Assembly: GCA_902771745.1 (NCBI GenBank)
Contig: CACXYG010000042.1
Span: 1-9,200, forward strand
Source: an uncultured Erysipelotrichaceae bacterium
GTDB lineage: Bacteria > Bacillota_I > Bacilli_A > RFN20 > CAG-288
Length of the DNA: 9,200 bases
Direction: 5' to 3'
Below are positions 1-5,946 of the stretch, piece by piece. The notes beneath the pieces are model-generated. The model made no database searches. It was not told the DNA's origin and saw only the letters and a list, made by a program, of their open reading frames with translations. Position 1 is the stretch's first letter, and each line of letters begins with the position of its first letter. The position numbers were made by a program, and so were the translations under genes.

Positions 1-3000
1 ATGGGGAGTTGGTGTTGCAGACTCTCGTATCCGCGATATGAGAAATATGACGATTGATATCGTTTCTGAATAAGGTTGGAGAATCTTTGCTCAAAGCGTC
101 AAACTTACCATAAGGAAGTAAGCCGCACTTGATCAAAGCCTGGAAACCATTACAGATACCTAAGATCAAGCCTTTTCTTTCTAAAAGACGAGTCAAGGCT
201 TCTTTGATTTCAACGTTGTTTAAGATGTTGGCGATGAACTTACCCGAACCATCTGGTTCATCGGCAGCAGAGAAACCACCCGCGAGCATGAAGATGTTGG
301 CTTTATCAATCCACTTCTTCATCTCCTTGATGGAGTTATTGACATCACGGCTGGTAAGGTTCTTAAAGACGGTAGTCTTGACCTTAGCGCCAGCCTTGAT
401 GAAGGCTTTGCTGGAATCATAATCGCAGTTGGTGCCGGGGAAGACTGGGATATAGACAAGAGGTTTGTTGATGGCATCAAATGGATAGGTGGCAACTGGT
501 TTGACGACCTCTTTGGTATAGGCTTCATTATGAGCGTCGGTGTTGGTCTTATAGACCTTGGTGTAGACGTTGAAGTTGGCGTTATAAAGTTCATCAAAGG
601 TGAACTTGGTCTTGTTGATGCGATAGAAGTTCTTCTTGGTCTTACCTAAGAGGATGGCGTTTAGATAATCCAGTTCCTTCTTGGATTCGACAAGGATAGA
701 ACCATAAGACTTATCTAAAACCTTATCTTCATCATAAGTGACATCAAAGCCGATATGAGAACCTAAGGCTGGTTTAACTAAGGCTTCCAGTAGACCACCA
801 AAACCAAGAGCAAAACCAGAGATGATGGTCTTATCCAAGATCTTGGAGTGGACATAGTTGAAGTTGGCCTTCAATTCTTCGACATTTGGCATCTGGTGAG
901 CAAGTGGGTTGTGCTTGATGAGATATAAGTAGCTACCAGACTTCTTAAAGTCGGTAGAGATGACATCACGAGCATCGACCATGGTGATACCAAAAGCCAT
1001 GAGCATCGGTGGAACATGGAGATTATCAAAGGAACCAGACATAGAATCCTTACCGCCGATAGAGGCGAGTTTGAAGTCATTCTGGGCCTTGATAGAACCG
1101 AGTAAACTTTCAAATGGTTTACCAAAGGTCTCTGCACAAGTCATCTTTTCAAAGTATTCCTGATAGGAATAACGCATATTGGAATAATCCGCACCAGCGG
1201 CGACAACCTTGGCAATAGAGTCGATGACAGCGTATTGAGCACCGAGGAATGGGGAAATCTCAGAGACAAATGGATCATAACCATAAGCCATGATAGAGGC
1301 ATCGGTGGTGTTCTTGTTGTTACCGACAGGAAGCTTCTGACAGGATACCTGGGTTTCGGATAACTGATACTTACCACCATATGGCATCAAGACGGTAGAA
1401 CGACCGATGGTGGAATCAAACATTTCTACTAAACCCTTTTGAGAAGCGACGTTCTTATCCGCAAGGAGGGCTAAACCTTCCTTCTTTAAGTCCTTGACTT
1501 CACGATGGAAGATATCCTTTTCTGGATAGGCGACAAGATGACACTTGGAAGTGTGCTTGGCACCGGCAGAATCAATGAAACTACGCTTGATGTTGACGTA
1601 TAAAGTATCGTGATAATACATCTTCAAGGTTGGTTCAGCGGTGACTTCAGCAACGTGAGTAACCTCGATGTTTTCTTCTTTACAATATTTGATAAACTGC
1701 TGTTCATCCTTTGGTTCAACGACAACAGCCATTCTTTCCTGAGATTCAGAAATCGCAAGTTCGGTAGCATTTAAACCAGTATACTTGACTGGAACTCTAT
1801 CCAAATAGATGACTAAGCCTGGGGCAAGTTCACCGATGGCAACGGAAACACCACCAGCACCAAAGTCGTTGGACTTCTTGATGAGTTTGCAGACTTCTTC
1901 TCTTCTGAAGAGATGCTCGATTTTTCTTTCTTCTGGGGCATTACCCTTCTGAACTTCACTAGAACAGGTTTCAATAGAATGGATGTTATGTTTCTTACTA
2001 GAACCAGTGGCACCACCAATACCATCACGACCCGTTCTACCACCAAGCATGAGGATGACATCACCAGCTTCTGGAGATTCTCTTCTGACATCCTTCGCTC
2101 TGACAGCACCGACAACGGCGCCGACTTCTAAACGCTTGGCAACATAACCATCATGATAGATTTCTTTGACATGGGTGGTGGCTAAACCAATCTGGTTACC
2201 ATAGCTGGAATAACCCTGAGCCGCCTTGGTGGAGATGACGCTCTGTGGAAGCTTACCTTCTAAAGTATCAGCATAAGACTGGAAGATATCACCAGAACCA
2301 GTGACTCTCATAGCCTGATAGACATAAGCTCTACCGGAAAGTGGGTCACGAATGGCACCGCCAAGACAAGTGGAGGCACCACCAAATGGTTCGATTTCAG
2401 TTGGGTGGTTATGGGTTTCGTTCTTGAACTGTAAAAGCCATTTGACTTCTTCGTTATTTTCATGAACGTTGACATAGATAGAACAGGCATTGTTTTCTTC
2501 GCTGACTTCCAAATCATCTAAGAAGCCATGCTTTCTTAAATACTTGGCAGCGATGGTGGCCATATCCATCAAGCAGAGAGTCTTATCTTGTCTGCCAAGA
2601 TCTTCTCTCATCTTCAAATAGAGATCATAAGCTTCGTGAAGTTCCTTGGAGATGAAGGATTCATCGATGGTGATCTCCGTAAGTTCGGTAGTGAACGTAG
2701 TATGTCTACAATGATCAGACCAATAGGTATCTAAGATTCTGAGTTCGGTTTCAAATGGATCACGGCCTTCCTTGTTGAAATAGTCGATGACACACTGCAA
2801 GTCATCTCTGTTCATGGCTAAGCCATATTCAGCGATGAAAGCATCCAACTCTTCACCCTTTAAGGTTCTTAAAGTATCTAAGACTTTGACTTCCTTGACT
2901 TCAGGCTGGCTGAACTCATGGAATTCTTTCATGTTCTTGACTCTGGATTCCACCGCGTTGACATAGTAGTTGGTGATCTTGGCTAAATCCTCGTCAGATA

Positions 3001-3364
3001 AGTCTTTATCGAAAATGACAAGCTTTGCAGACTTGATTCTGGCTTTGCACTTGGAATCGATCAACTTCAAGCAGGCTTCTGCCTGAGCGGCTCTCTGGTC
3101 AAACTGACCGGGGAGGTATTCGACAGACAAATATTTTTCCTTCTTTAAATCGATCTGGTCGAAGACTTCATCGGTGACAATTTCACCAAAGACGGAATAT
3201 AAGGACTTTTCTAATAAATCTGGGTTGATATTGAAAATATCATAGATGTTGATGAATCGGAGATTCTTCAACTGTAAGCCCAAGTTAGAATTCAGCTCTT
3301 CTAAAAGGGAACTCGCCTCAACACGGAAACCTTCTTTCTTTTCGACAAAGATTCTTTTTTTCAT
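1..3364 (-). CDS. purL: Phosphoribosylformylglycinamidine synthase, single-chain type (partial, C-terminus off the left edge)
   Basis: FGAM synthase converts FGAR, glutamine and ATP to FGAM in purine synthesis, in the cytoplasm. The frame is open for 1121 codons without interruption. Visible landmarks are YWSDHCRHT around residues 214-222, NETHNHPTEIEPFGG from about 315 (family signature), GGRTGRDGIGGA near 440-451, NDFGAGG near 496 and SIGGKDSMSGS near 762-772, which are parts of the duplicated AIRS-like synthase core. A class I glutamine amidotransferase domain begins near residue 966 (VYIPVFPGTNCD), with the nucleophile Cys1071 in LGICNGFQAL. The frame leaves the window after DTRVCNTNSP, so roughly the last 100-130 residues, including the rest of the glutaminase triad, are missing. 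This architecture needs no separate purQ or purS. Start: the ATG at 3364 lies 7 nt after a GAGGA; an in-frame ATG at 3370 overlaps the purK stop as ATGA but touches the Shine-Dalgarno sequence. Function is very secure; the exact start is less so. Confidence 0.97.
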   Translation of the reverse strand, partial: MKKRIFVEKKEGFRVEASSLLEELNSNLGLQLKNLRFINIYDIFNINPDLLEKSLYSVFGEIVTDEVFDQIDLKKEKYLSVEYLPGQFDQRAAQAEACLKLIDSKCKARIKSAKLVIFDKDLSDEDLAKITNYYVNAVESRVKNMKEFHEFSQPEVKEVKVLDTLRTLKGEELDAFIAEYGLAMNRDDLQCVIDYFNKEGRDPFETELRILDTYWSDHCRHTTFTTELTEITIDESFISKELHEAYDLYLKMREDLGRQDKTLCLMDMATIAAKYLRKHGFLDDLEVSEENNACSIYVNVHENNEEVKWLLQFKNETHNHPTEIEPFGGASTCLGGAIRDPLSGRAYVYQAMRVTGSGDIFQSYADTLEGKLPQSVISTKAAQGYSSYGNQIGLATTHVKEIYHDGYVAKRLEVGAVVGAVRAKDVRRESPEAGDVILMLGGRTGRDGIGGATGSSKKHNIHSIETCSSEVQKGNAPEERKIEHLFRREEVCKLIKKSNDFGAGGVSVAIGELAPGLVIYLDRVPVKYTGLNATELAISESQERMAVVVEPKDEQQFIKYCKEENIEVTHVAEVTAEPTLKMYYHDTLYVNIKRSFIDSAGAKHTSKCHLVAYPEKDIFHREVKDLKKEGLALLADKNVASQKGLVEMFDSTIGRSTVLMPYGGKYQLSETQVSCQKLPVGNNKNTTDASIMAYGYDPFVSEISPFLGAQYAVIDSIAKVVAAGADYSNMRYSYQEYFEKMTCAETFGKPFESLLGSIKAQNDFKLASIGGKDSMSGSFDNLHVPPMLMAFGITMVDARDVISTDFKKSGSYLYLIKHNPLAHQMPNVEELKANFNYVHSKILDKTIISGFALGFGGLLEALVKPALGSHIGFDVTYDEDKVLDKSYGSILVESKKELDYLNAILLGKTKKNFYRINKTKFTFDELYNANFNVYTKVYKTNTDAHNEAYTKEVVKPVATYPFDAINKPLVYIPVFPGTNCDYDSSKAFIKAGAKVKTTVFKNLTSRDVNNSIKEMKKWIDKANIFMLAGGFSAADEPDGSGKFIANILNNVEIKEALTRLLERKGLILGICNGFQALIKCGLLPYGKFDALSKDSPTLFRNDINRHISHIADTRVCNTNSP

Positions 3365-3366
3365 GA

Positions 3367-4464
3367 TCATTCCTCGATATTTAACTTTTCTTTATAAGAT
3401 AGATATTCGTCTAACGTCAGGTTGTTGTAGGTGATATGGCCTAATTTTCTAAGTGGCCTTTCTTCACTCTTGTGATACATGTGAAGATGAGAAGCAGGAA
3501 TCTCTTGTAACTTAGTAAGATTCTTCATATCTCGGCCTAGGATATTCTTCATTAAGGTAGGAGAGAGAAGAACAGGTTCTTCCATTCTTTCTCCGATTAA
3601 GAACTTATCTAGTTCTCTGAACTGATTGGTGTTACATCCTTCAATGGTGTAATGCCCACTGTTATGGGGACGAGGAGCCATCTCATTGAAGTAGAACTTA
3701 TCTCCTTTGACAAAGTATTCGATGGTCAAGATGCCATAATAAGAAGCGCTCTTCATAAAGTCCTCACTTCTCTTGATCATCTCAGTCAAAGTGGATTCTT
3801 CCATCTTGACTGGAACAGCACTGATATCTAAGATGCCGTCTTTATGAATGTTTCTTCCCACCGGGAAGTGAATGATCTGATCATGAGAGCGAATCATAAT
3901 CAGCGAACATTCATAATCGAAGTCGAGTTTTTCTTCGACAATACCAAGAGCCTTCTCTTCTAAATAAGGAAGAACCTTCTTGATATCCTCATCACTTTTC
4001 AAGACGACCTGACCATGCCCGTCATAGCCCTCTCTTCTGGTTTTATAGATGAGTGGATAACCGATATCCTTGATGGCTTCTTTCAAATCGTCCAGAGTGA
4101 AAACGTTATGATATCTGACTGTTGGAAGACCATGCTTATTGGCATTATCTTTTTCTCTCAAACGATCTTGAGAATCTAATAGTGGTTGAATACCTTGGGG
4201 GATATTGAACTTGCCATGAAGCATCTCAAGAGCCTTGCCATCGACGTTTTCAAATTCGTAGCTGAGCAATTCTGCCTTGCTTCCTAATTCATCGAGTTTG
4301 GCAAGGTCGTTATATTGACCGACGATGAGTTCATCTGCGATGGTAGAGCAGGGACAATCACTACTTGGATCAAGAACAATGGTGGTAAGGCCAAGTTTCT
4401 TAGCTTCCTCACACATCATCATGCCAAGCTGTCCGCCGCCGATGATACCGATGTTATAAGACAC
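3367..4464 (-). CDS. purK: N5-carboxyaminoimidazole ribonucleotide synthase (ATP-grasp)
   Basis: PurK uses ATP and bicarbonate to carboxylate AIR to N5-CAIR, which PurE then rearranges to CAIR. The 365-residue protein has the normal family length. The N-terminal pre-ATP-grasp nucleotide fold starts with IGIIGGGQLGMM (residues 5-16). The ATP-grasp part shows YKTRREGYDGHGQ (140-152), and NEMAPRPHNSGHYTIEGC (260-277) supplies the metal/ATP and substrate residues typical of PurK. The C-terminal HMYHKSEERPLRKLGH (328-343) is also characteristic. The start codon is GTG at 4464, because GGGQLG must sit close to the N-terminus and no ATG fits. It overlaps the end of purE by 11 nt, with an AAGGA 11 nt upstream inside purE, so translation is probably coupled. 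It stops with TGA two bases before the favoured purL ATG. It belongs to the purE-purK-purL operon. Confidence 0.97.
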   Translation of the reverse strand: MSYNIGIIGGGQLGMMMCEEAKKLGLTTIVLDPSSDCPCSTIADELIVGQYNDLAKLDELGSKAELLSYEFENVDGKALEMLHGKFNIPQGIQPLLDSQDRLREKDNANKHGLPTVRYHNVFTLDDLKEAIKDIGYPLIYKTRREGYDGHGQVVLKSDEDIKKVLPYLEEKALGIVEEKLDFDYECSLIMIRSHDQIIHFPVGRNIHKDGILDISAVPVKMEESTLTEMIKRSEDFMKSASYYGILTIEYFVKGDKFYFNEMAPRPHNSGHYTIEGCNTNQFRELDKFLIGERMEEPVLLSPTLMKNILGRDMKNLTKLQEIPASHLHMYHKSEERPLRKLGHITYNNLTLDEYLSYKEKLNIEE

Positions 4465-4924
4465 TTTCTAAAACATCCTTTGTCTGTTTATTACGGAAGT
4501 CTTCTAACTTCTTGGATAACTCTTCATCGCTTAAAGCGAGAATGGAGACGGTATATAAAGCGGCGTTCTTGCTACCGTTGATGGCCATGGTACCAACTGG
4601 GATACCAGCAGGCATCTGAGCGATAGAAAGAAGAGAATCCCAACCAGAAAGGTTGGAAGATTTGACAGGAACAGCAACGACAGGAAGAATCGTCATAGCA
4701 GCTGTCATACCTGGTAAATGAGCAGCACCACCTGCACCAGCGATGATGACTTTAATACCACGAGATTTCGCACTCTTGGCATATTCCACCATGAATTCAG
4801 GGGTGCGGTGAGCGGAGACGATCTTCTTTTCGTATTCGACACCGAAAGAATCCAACATCTCGCAAGCGCCCTTCATGACTTCATAATCGCTCTTAGAGCC
4901 CATAATGACACCGACTTTAACCAT
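4454..4924 (-). CDS. purE: N5-carboxyaminoimidazole ribonucleotide mutase, class I PurE
   Basis: PurE shifts the carboxyl group of N5-CAIR to carbon 4 to give CAIR. The 156-residue length is typical of the octameric bacterial enzyme. Motifs in order are GSKSD (9-13, phosphate binding), SAHRTP with His39 (37-42), GAGGAAHLPGM (63-73) and SLLSIAQMPAGIPVGTMAI (97-115). The adjacent purK supports class I (the mutase that needs PurK's product) over the class II AIR carboxylase. The ATG follows a near-perfect AGGAGG at a spacing of about 7 nt. It is the first gene of the operon and lies directly downstream of an intrinsic terminator and a guanine riboswitch, so its expression is probably shut down when guanine or hypoxanthine is plentiful. 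Confidence 0.97.
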   Translation of the reverse strand: MVKVGVIMGSKSDYEVMKGACEMLDSFGVEYEKKIVSAHRTPEFMVEYAKSAKSRGIKVIIAGAGGAAHLPGMTAAMTILPVVAVPVKSSNLSGWDSLLSIAQMPAGIPVGTMAINGSKNAALYTVSILALSDEELSKKLEDFRNKQTKDVLESVL

Positions 4925-4945
4925 TGTTTTTTCCTCCTAAAACAC

Positions 4946-4979
4946 AAAAAAAGACAGGCTCATGTAAAAAGAGTCTGTC
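4946..4979 (-). terminator. Intrinsic terminator in the pur leader, just upstream of purE
   Basis: On the minus strand GACAGACTC (4979-4971) pairs with GAGCCTGTC (4961-4953), with one A-C mismatch and a 9-nt loop, followed at once by seven U residues (4952-4946). It lies only about 20 nt before the purE start, upstream of the Shine-Dalgarno sequence, so it must act as an attenuator of purE-purK-purL and not as an end-of-operon terminator. Its 3' arm plus U-tract is perfectly complementary to an upstream segment (5037-5048). This fits the regulated terminator of the riboswitch. Confidence 0.85.
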
Positions 4980-5048
4980 CTGGTGGTTTCGATTCATGTT
5001 AAAACAAGAAGTAGTAGAGATGAGACGAACTTGTTTCTGTCTTTTTTT
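4946..5048 (-). promoter_or_regulatory. Putative antiterminator fold of the pur leader
   Basis: AAAAAAAGACAG (minus strand 5048-5037) is an exact reverse complement, 12 of 12 bases, of the terminator's 3' arm and U-tract CTGTCTTTTTTT (4957-4946). Nested inside, AAACAAG (5036-5030) pairs with CTTGTTT (5008-5002) as a 7-bp stem. The two helices together form a long-range structure that excludes the terminator hairpin. This complementarity is visible in the sequence; its role as the antiterminator of the guanine riboswitch is inferred. How ligand binding steers the choice is not obvious, because the aptamer lies more than 70 nt upstream. Confidence 0.6.
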
Positions 5049-5092
5049 CATTGTGATGTACCATCCATTTTGATGGATAAGCCCAAAAAGAT

Positions 5093-5116
5093 AAAAACTA
5101 AAAAGTTTTAGTCTTT
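5093..5116 (-). other. AU-rich hairpin directly after the riboswitch aptamer
   Basis: On the minus strand AAAGACTAAA (5116-5107) pairs with TTTAGTTTTT (5102-5093), ten pairs with one G-U, closed by the tetraloop ACTT, and followed by ATCTTTTT. It begins 4 nt after the P1 stem of the aptamer. It could be a weak early terminator, or a spacer or anti-antiterminator helix. The stem has few G-C pairs, so strong termination is doubtful. A shifted register (5085-5099 with 5104-5118) is also possible. Confidence 0.45.
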
Positions 5117-5120
5117 TTGA

Positions 5121-5189
5121 TCTCATAGTCTCCCAATTTACGGTCAGGAGGTAGAAACTTGCTTACCACATTTAAGCTATTATATAAGA
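5121..5189 (-). promoter_or_regulatory. Purine riboswitch aptamer, guanine class
   Basis: The conserved purine aptamer is readable on the minus strand. P1 is TCTTATA (5189-5183) with TATGAGA (5127-5121), and J1/2 is TAAT. P2 is GCTTA/TAAGC (5177-5173, 5165-5161) with a 7-nt loop ending in TGG. J2/3 is AAGTTTCTACC, L3 contains ACCGTAAAT, and J3/1 begins GAC before TATG. The discriminating base before TATG is C (complement of g5128), which marks guanine/hypoxanthine binding; adenine switches have U there. TGG in L2 and ACC in L3 preserve the loop-loop contact. It sits about 200 nt upstream of purE in the same orientation. From the family one expects it to lower purine operon expression when guanine is abundant. 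Confidence 0.94.
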
Positions 5190-5215
5190 ACCAACGATGT
5201 AAAAACGACACTAGT

Positions 5216-5224
5216 ATATTACCA
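5216..5224 (-). promoter_or_regulatory. Candidate extended -10 promoter of the pur operon
   Basis: On the minus strand TGGTAATAT provides an extended -10 (TG one base before TAATAT). It would start transcription near 5209, about 20 nt before the aptamer. No convincing -35 is found 16-18 nt upstream, which extended -10 promoters can tolerate. An inverted repeat (5232-5257) covers the place where the -35 would be. Position and direction fit well, but the motif alone is moderate evidence. Confidence 0.5.
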
Positions 5225-5231
5225 TAAGAGG

Positions 5232-5257
5232 CTTGATTTACCTCTAGTAAAATCAAG
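5232..5257. repeat. 8-bp inverted repeat upstream of the pur -10
   Basis: CTTGATTT (5232-5239) and AAATCAAG (5250-5257) are perfect inverted arms around a 10-nt centre. The repeat lies at about -23 to -48 relative to the inferred pur start site, a normal place for a repressor or activator site. It could also form a hairpin, but neither side has a U-tract. It does not resemble the Bacillus PurBox. Operator function is inferred from position only. Confidence 0.4.
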
Positions 5258-5298
5258 AAAGAGGTTACAATGCTCTTTTACTCCATTTTATCGAGAAC

Positions 5299-5321
5299 AT
5301 TTCTCAAATTATTTGAGAAAT
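5299..5321. repeat. Perfect 10-bp palindrome, candidate operator
   Basis: ATTTCTCAAA (5299-5308) and TTTGAGAAAT (5312-5321) are perfect inverted arms around TTA. The 3-nt centre and the symmetry suggest a binding site for a dimeric regulator, not a terminator. No gene on either strand ends nearby that would need one. It lies between the divergent pur promoter (about 90 nt away) and the small gene that starts near 5395 (about 75 nt away). I do not recognise it as a Fur, PerR, CodY, CtsR or PurR consensus. Confidence 0.55.
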
Positions 5322-5394
5322 AATTTTTAAAGGGATGTTTTTTCAGTTATGCAAACTAGAATAAAGGTACAAAGCAAAAGGTTAGGTGTTTGAT

Positions 5395-5673
5395 ATGCAT
5401 GCCATGAAAATTCAATGTCTGGGATTAGTATTTCTTTACACGATCAAAGAGGGCACAGATGCCTGGTATTCTTTAGATGGGGTAGAGTCTCATTGTGGGT
5501 CTGCCATCATGAAGATTCACGCTCAAGAAGTGGTCTATGCTTCTTTAACCATCATGGATGAAGTCATCTATGGCTACATTGAGAACAAAGATCACAAGAG
5601 AATAGAAAACAATTTCAGCGTGCATGATAACGAGTTATACACGTTTGCGATTGCACGTGATATTCATCATTAA
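5395..5673 (+). CDS. Small protein of unknown function (92 residues)
   Basis: I do not recognise this protein. The frame encodes 92 residues from ATG 5395, with an AGG 8 nt upstream. A GTG at 5386, just after an in-frame TAG, and an ATG at 5404 are alternative starts. The product is soluble-looking and mildly acidic. It has short alternating hydrophobic stretches (IQCLGLVFLYTI at the start, VVYASLTIMDEVIYGYIE in the middle), as expected of a small beta-rich fold, two cysteines, and a His-rich end (RDIHH). No signal peptide or membrane segment is clear. Codon use resembles the neighbouring genes, and no other gene overlaps it, which favours a real gene. It stands alone between the divergent pur operon and gdhA, with a palindrome upstream. 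Its promoter is unclear; TAGAAT at 5357-5362 is a possible -10 without a good -35. Confidence 0.6.
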   Translation: MHAMKIQCLGLVFLYTIKEGTDAWYSLDGVESHCGSAIMKIHAQEVVYASLTIMDEVIYGYIENKDHKRIENNFSVHDNELYTFAIARDIHH

Positions 5674-5683
5674 TTGTTTTAAC

Positions 5684-5710
5684 CAACTTCTTACTTTAGA
5701 AGTAGAGTTG
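5684..5710 (+). terminator. Weak hairpin after the small unknown gene
   Basis: CAACT (5684-5688) pairs with AGTTG (5706-5710), and inside it TACTT pairs with AAGTA around a TAG loop, with a small internal loop between. It begins 10 nt after the stop codon. The following sequence is AT-rich but lacks a real T-run, so it is at best a weak terminator. Confidence 0.35.
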
Positions 5711-5869
5711 TAAATATTTATAAGGAAACTTTTTCTTTCATTTTCTCACCACTTTTATCATAGATAAAAAATCTACATAATAATTCTTTAAACTTTTTTC
5801 AATTTTCTCTTTTGATAGAAAGAAACAAATGTATCATGTTATCGCTTTCTTGTTTGTCTAAATAATTTT

Positions 5870-5912
5870 TTGAGCGGAAATATTTTTCCTGGATATTCAC
5901 TTATGCTACACT
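5870..5912 (+). promoter_or_regulatory. Candidate gdhA promoter region
   Basis: The AT-rich stretch 5711-5930 holds no gene that I can see. Two promoter readings are possible. TTGAGC (5870-5875) with TATTCA (5894-5899) has an 18-nt spacer. Alternatively TGCTACACT (5904-5912) is an extended -10. A short inverted repeat, GGAAA/TTTCC (5876-5880, 5885-5889), lies between the elements of the first and could be an operator. Neither reading is strong. Confidence 0.35.
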
Positions 5913-5946
5913 AAATTTCGTATTTTTAAAAAGGAGGCCGTTTAAT

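Noticed and set aside
1913..2131. Plus-strand open frames inside purL (also at 129-422, 960-1163 and 3246-3434) as antisense genes.
   Set aside because: They lie opposite strongly conserved PurL motifs, lack ribosome binding sites, and their translations look like codon-bias shadows.
4925..5120. A second riboswitch (PRPP/ppGpp ykkC type) or T-box in tandem with the guanine aptamer.
   Set aside because: I could not find the conserved ykkC or T-box motifs in the leader; the pairings seen are simple hairpins and a terminator.
4917..5126. Open frame of 69 codons on the minus strand through the pur leader, including an internal start that would encode MKKRQKQV..., as a possible leader peptide.
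   Set aside because: Its first ATG is inside the riboswitch core and no Shine-Dalgarno precedes it or the internal ATG. It runs through the terminator and the purE ribosome binding site, so RNA structure explains the region better.
5299..5328. The palindrome at 5299-5321 plus the following T's as a plus-strand terminator.
   Set aside because: The loop would be 3 nt, the T-run is short and offset, and no plus-strand gene ends upstream of it.
5190..5340. PurR-type PurBox upstream of purE.
   Set aside because: No segment matches the CCGAAC core in a suitable arrangement; the nearest, around 5291-5300 (TCGAGAACAT), has an inserted base and no partner.
5813..5837. TTGATA ... TATCAT as a gdhA promoter.
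   Set aside because: The spacer is only 14 nt, too short for a sigma-A promoter; the two boxes also contain complementary TGATA and TATCA, which may be chance in AT-rich DNA.
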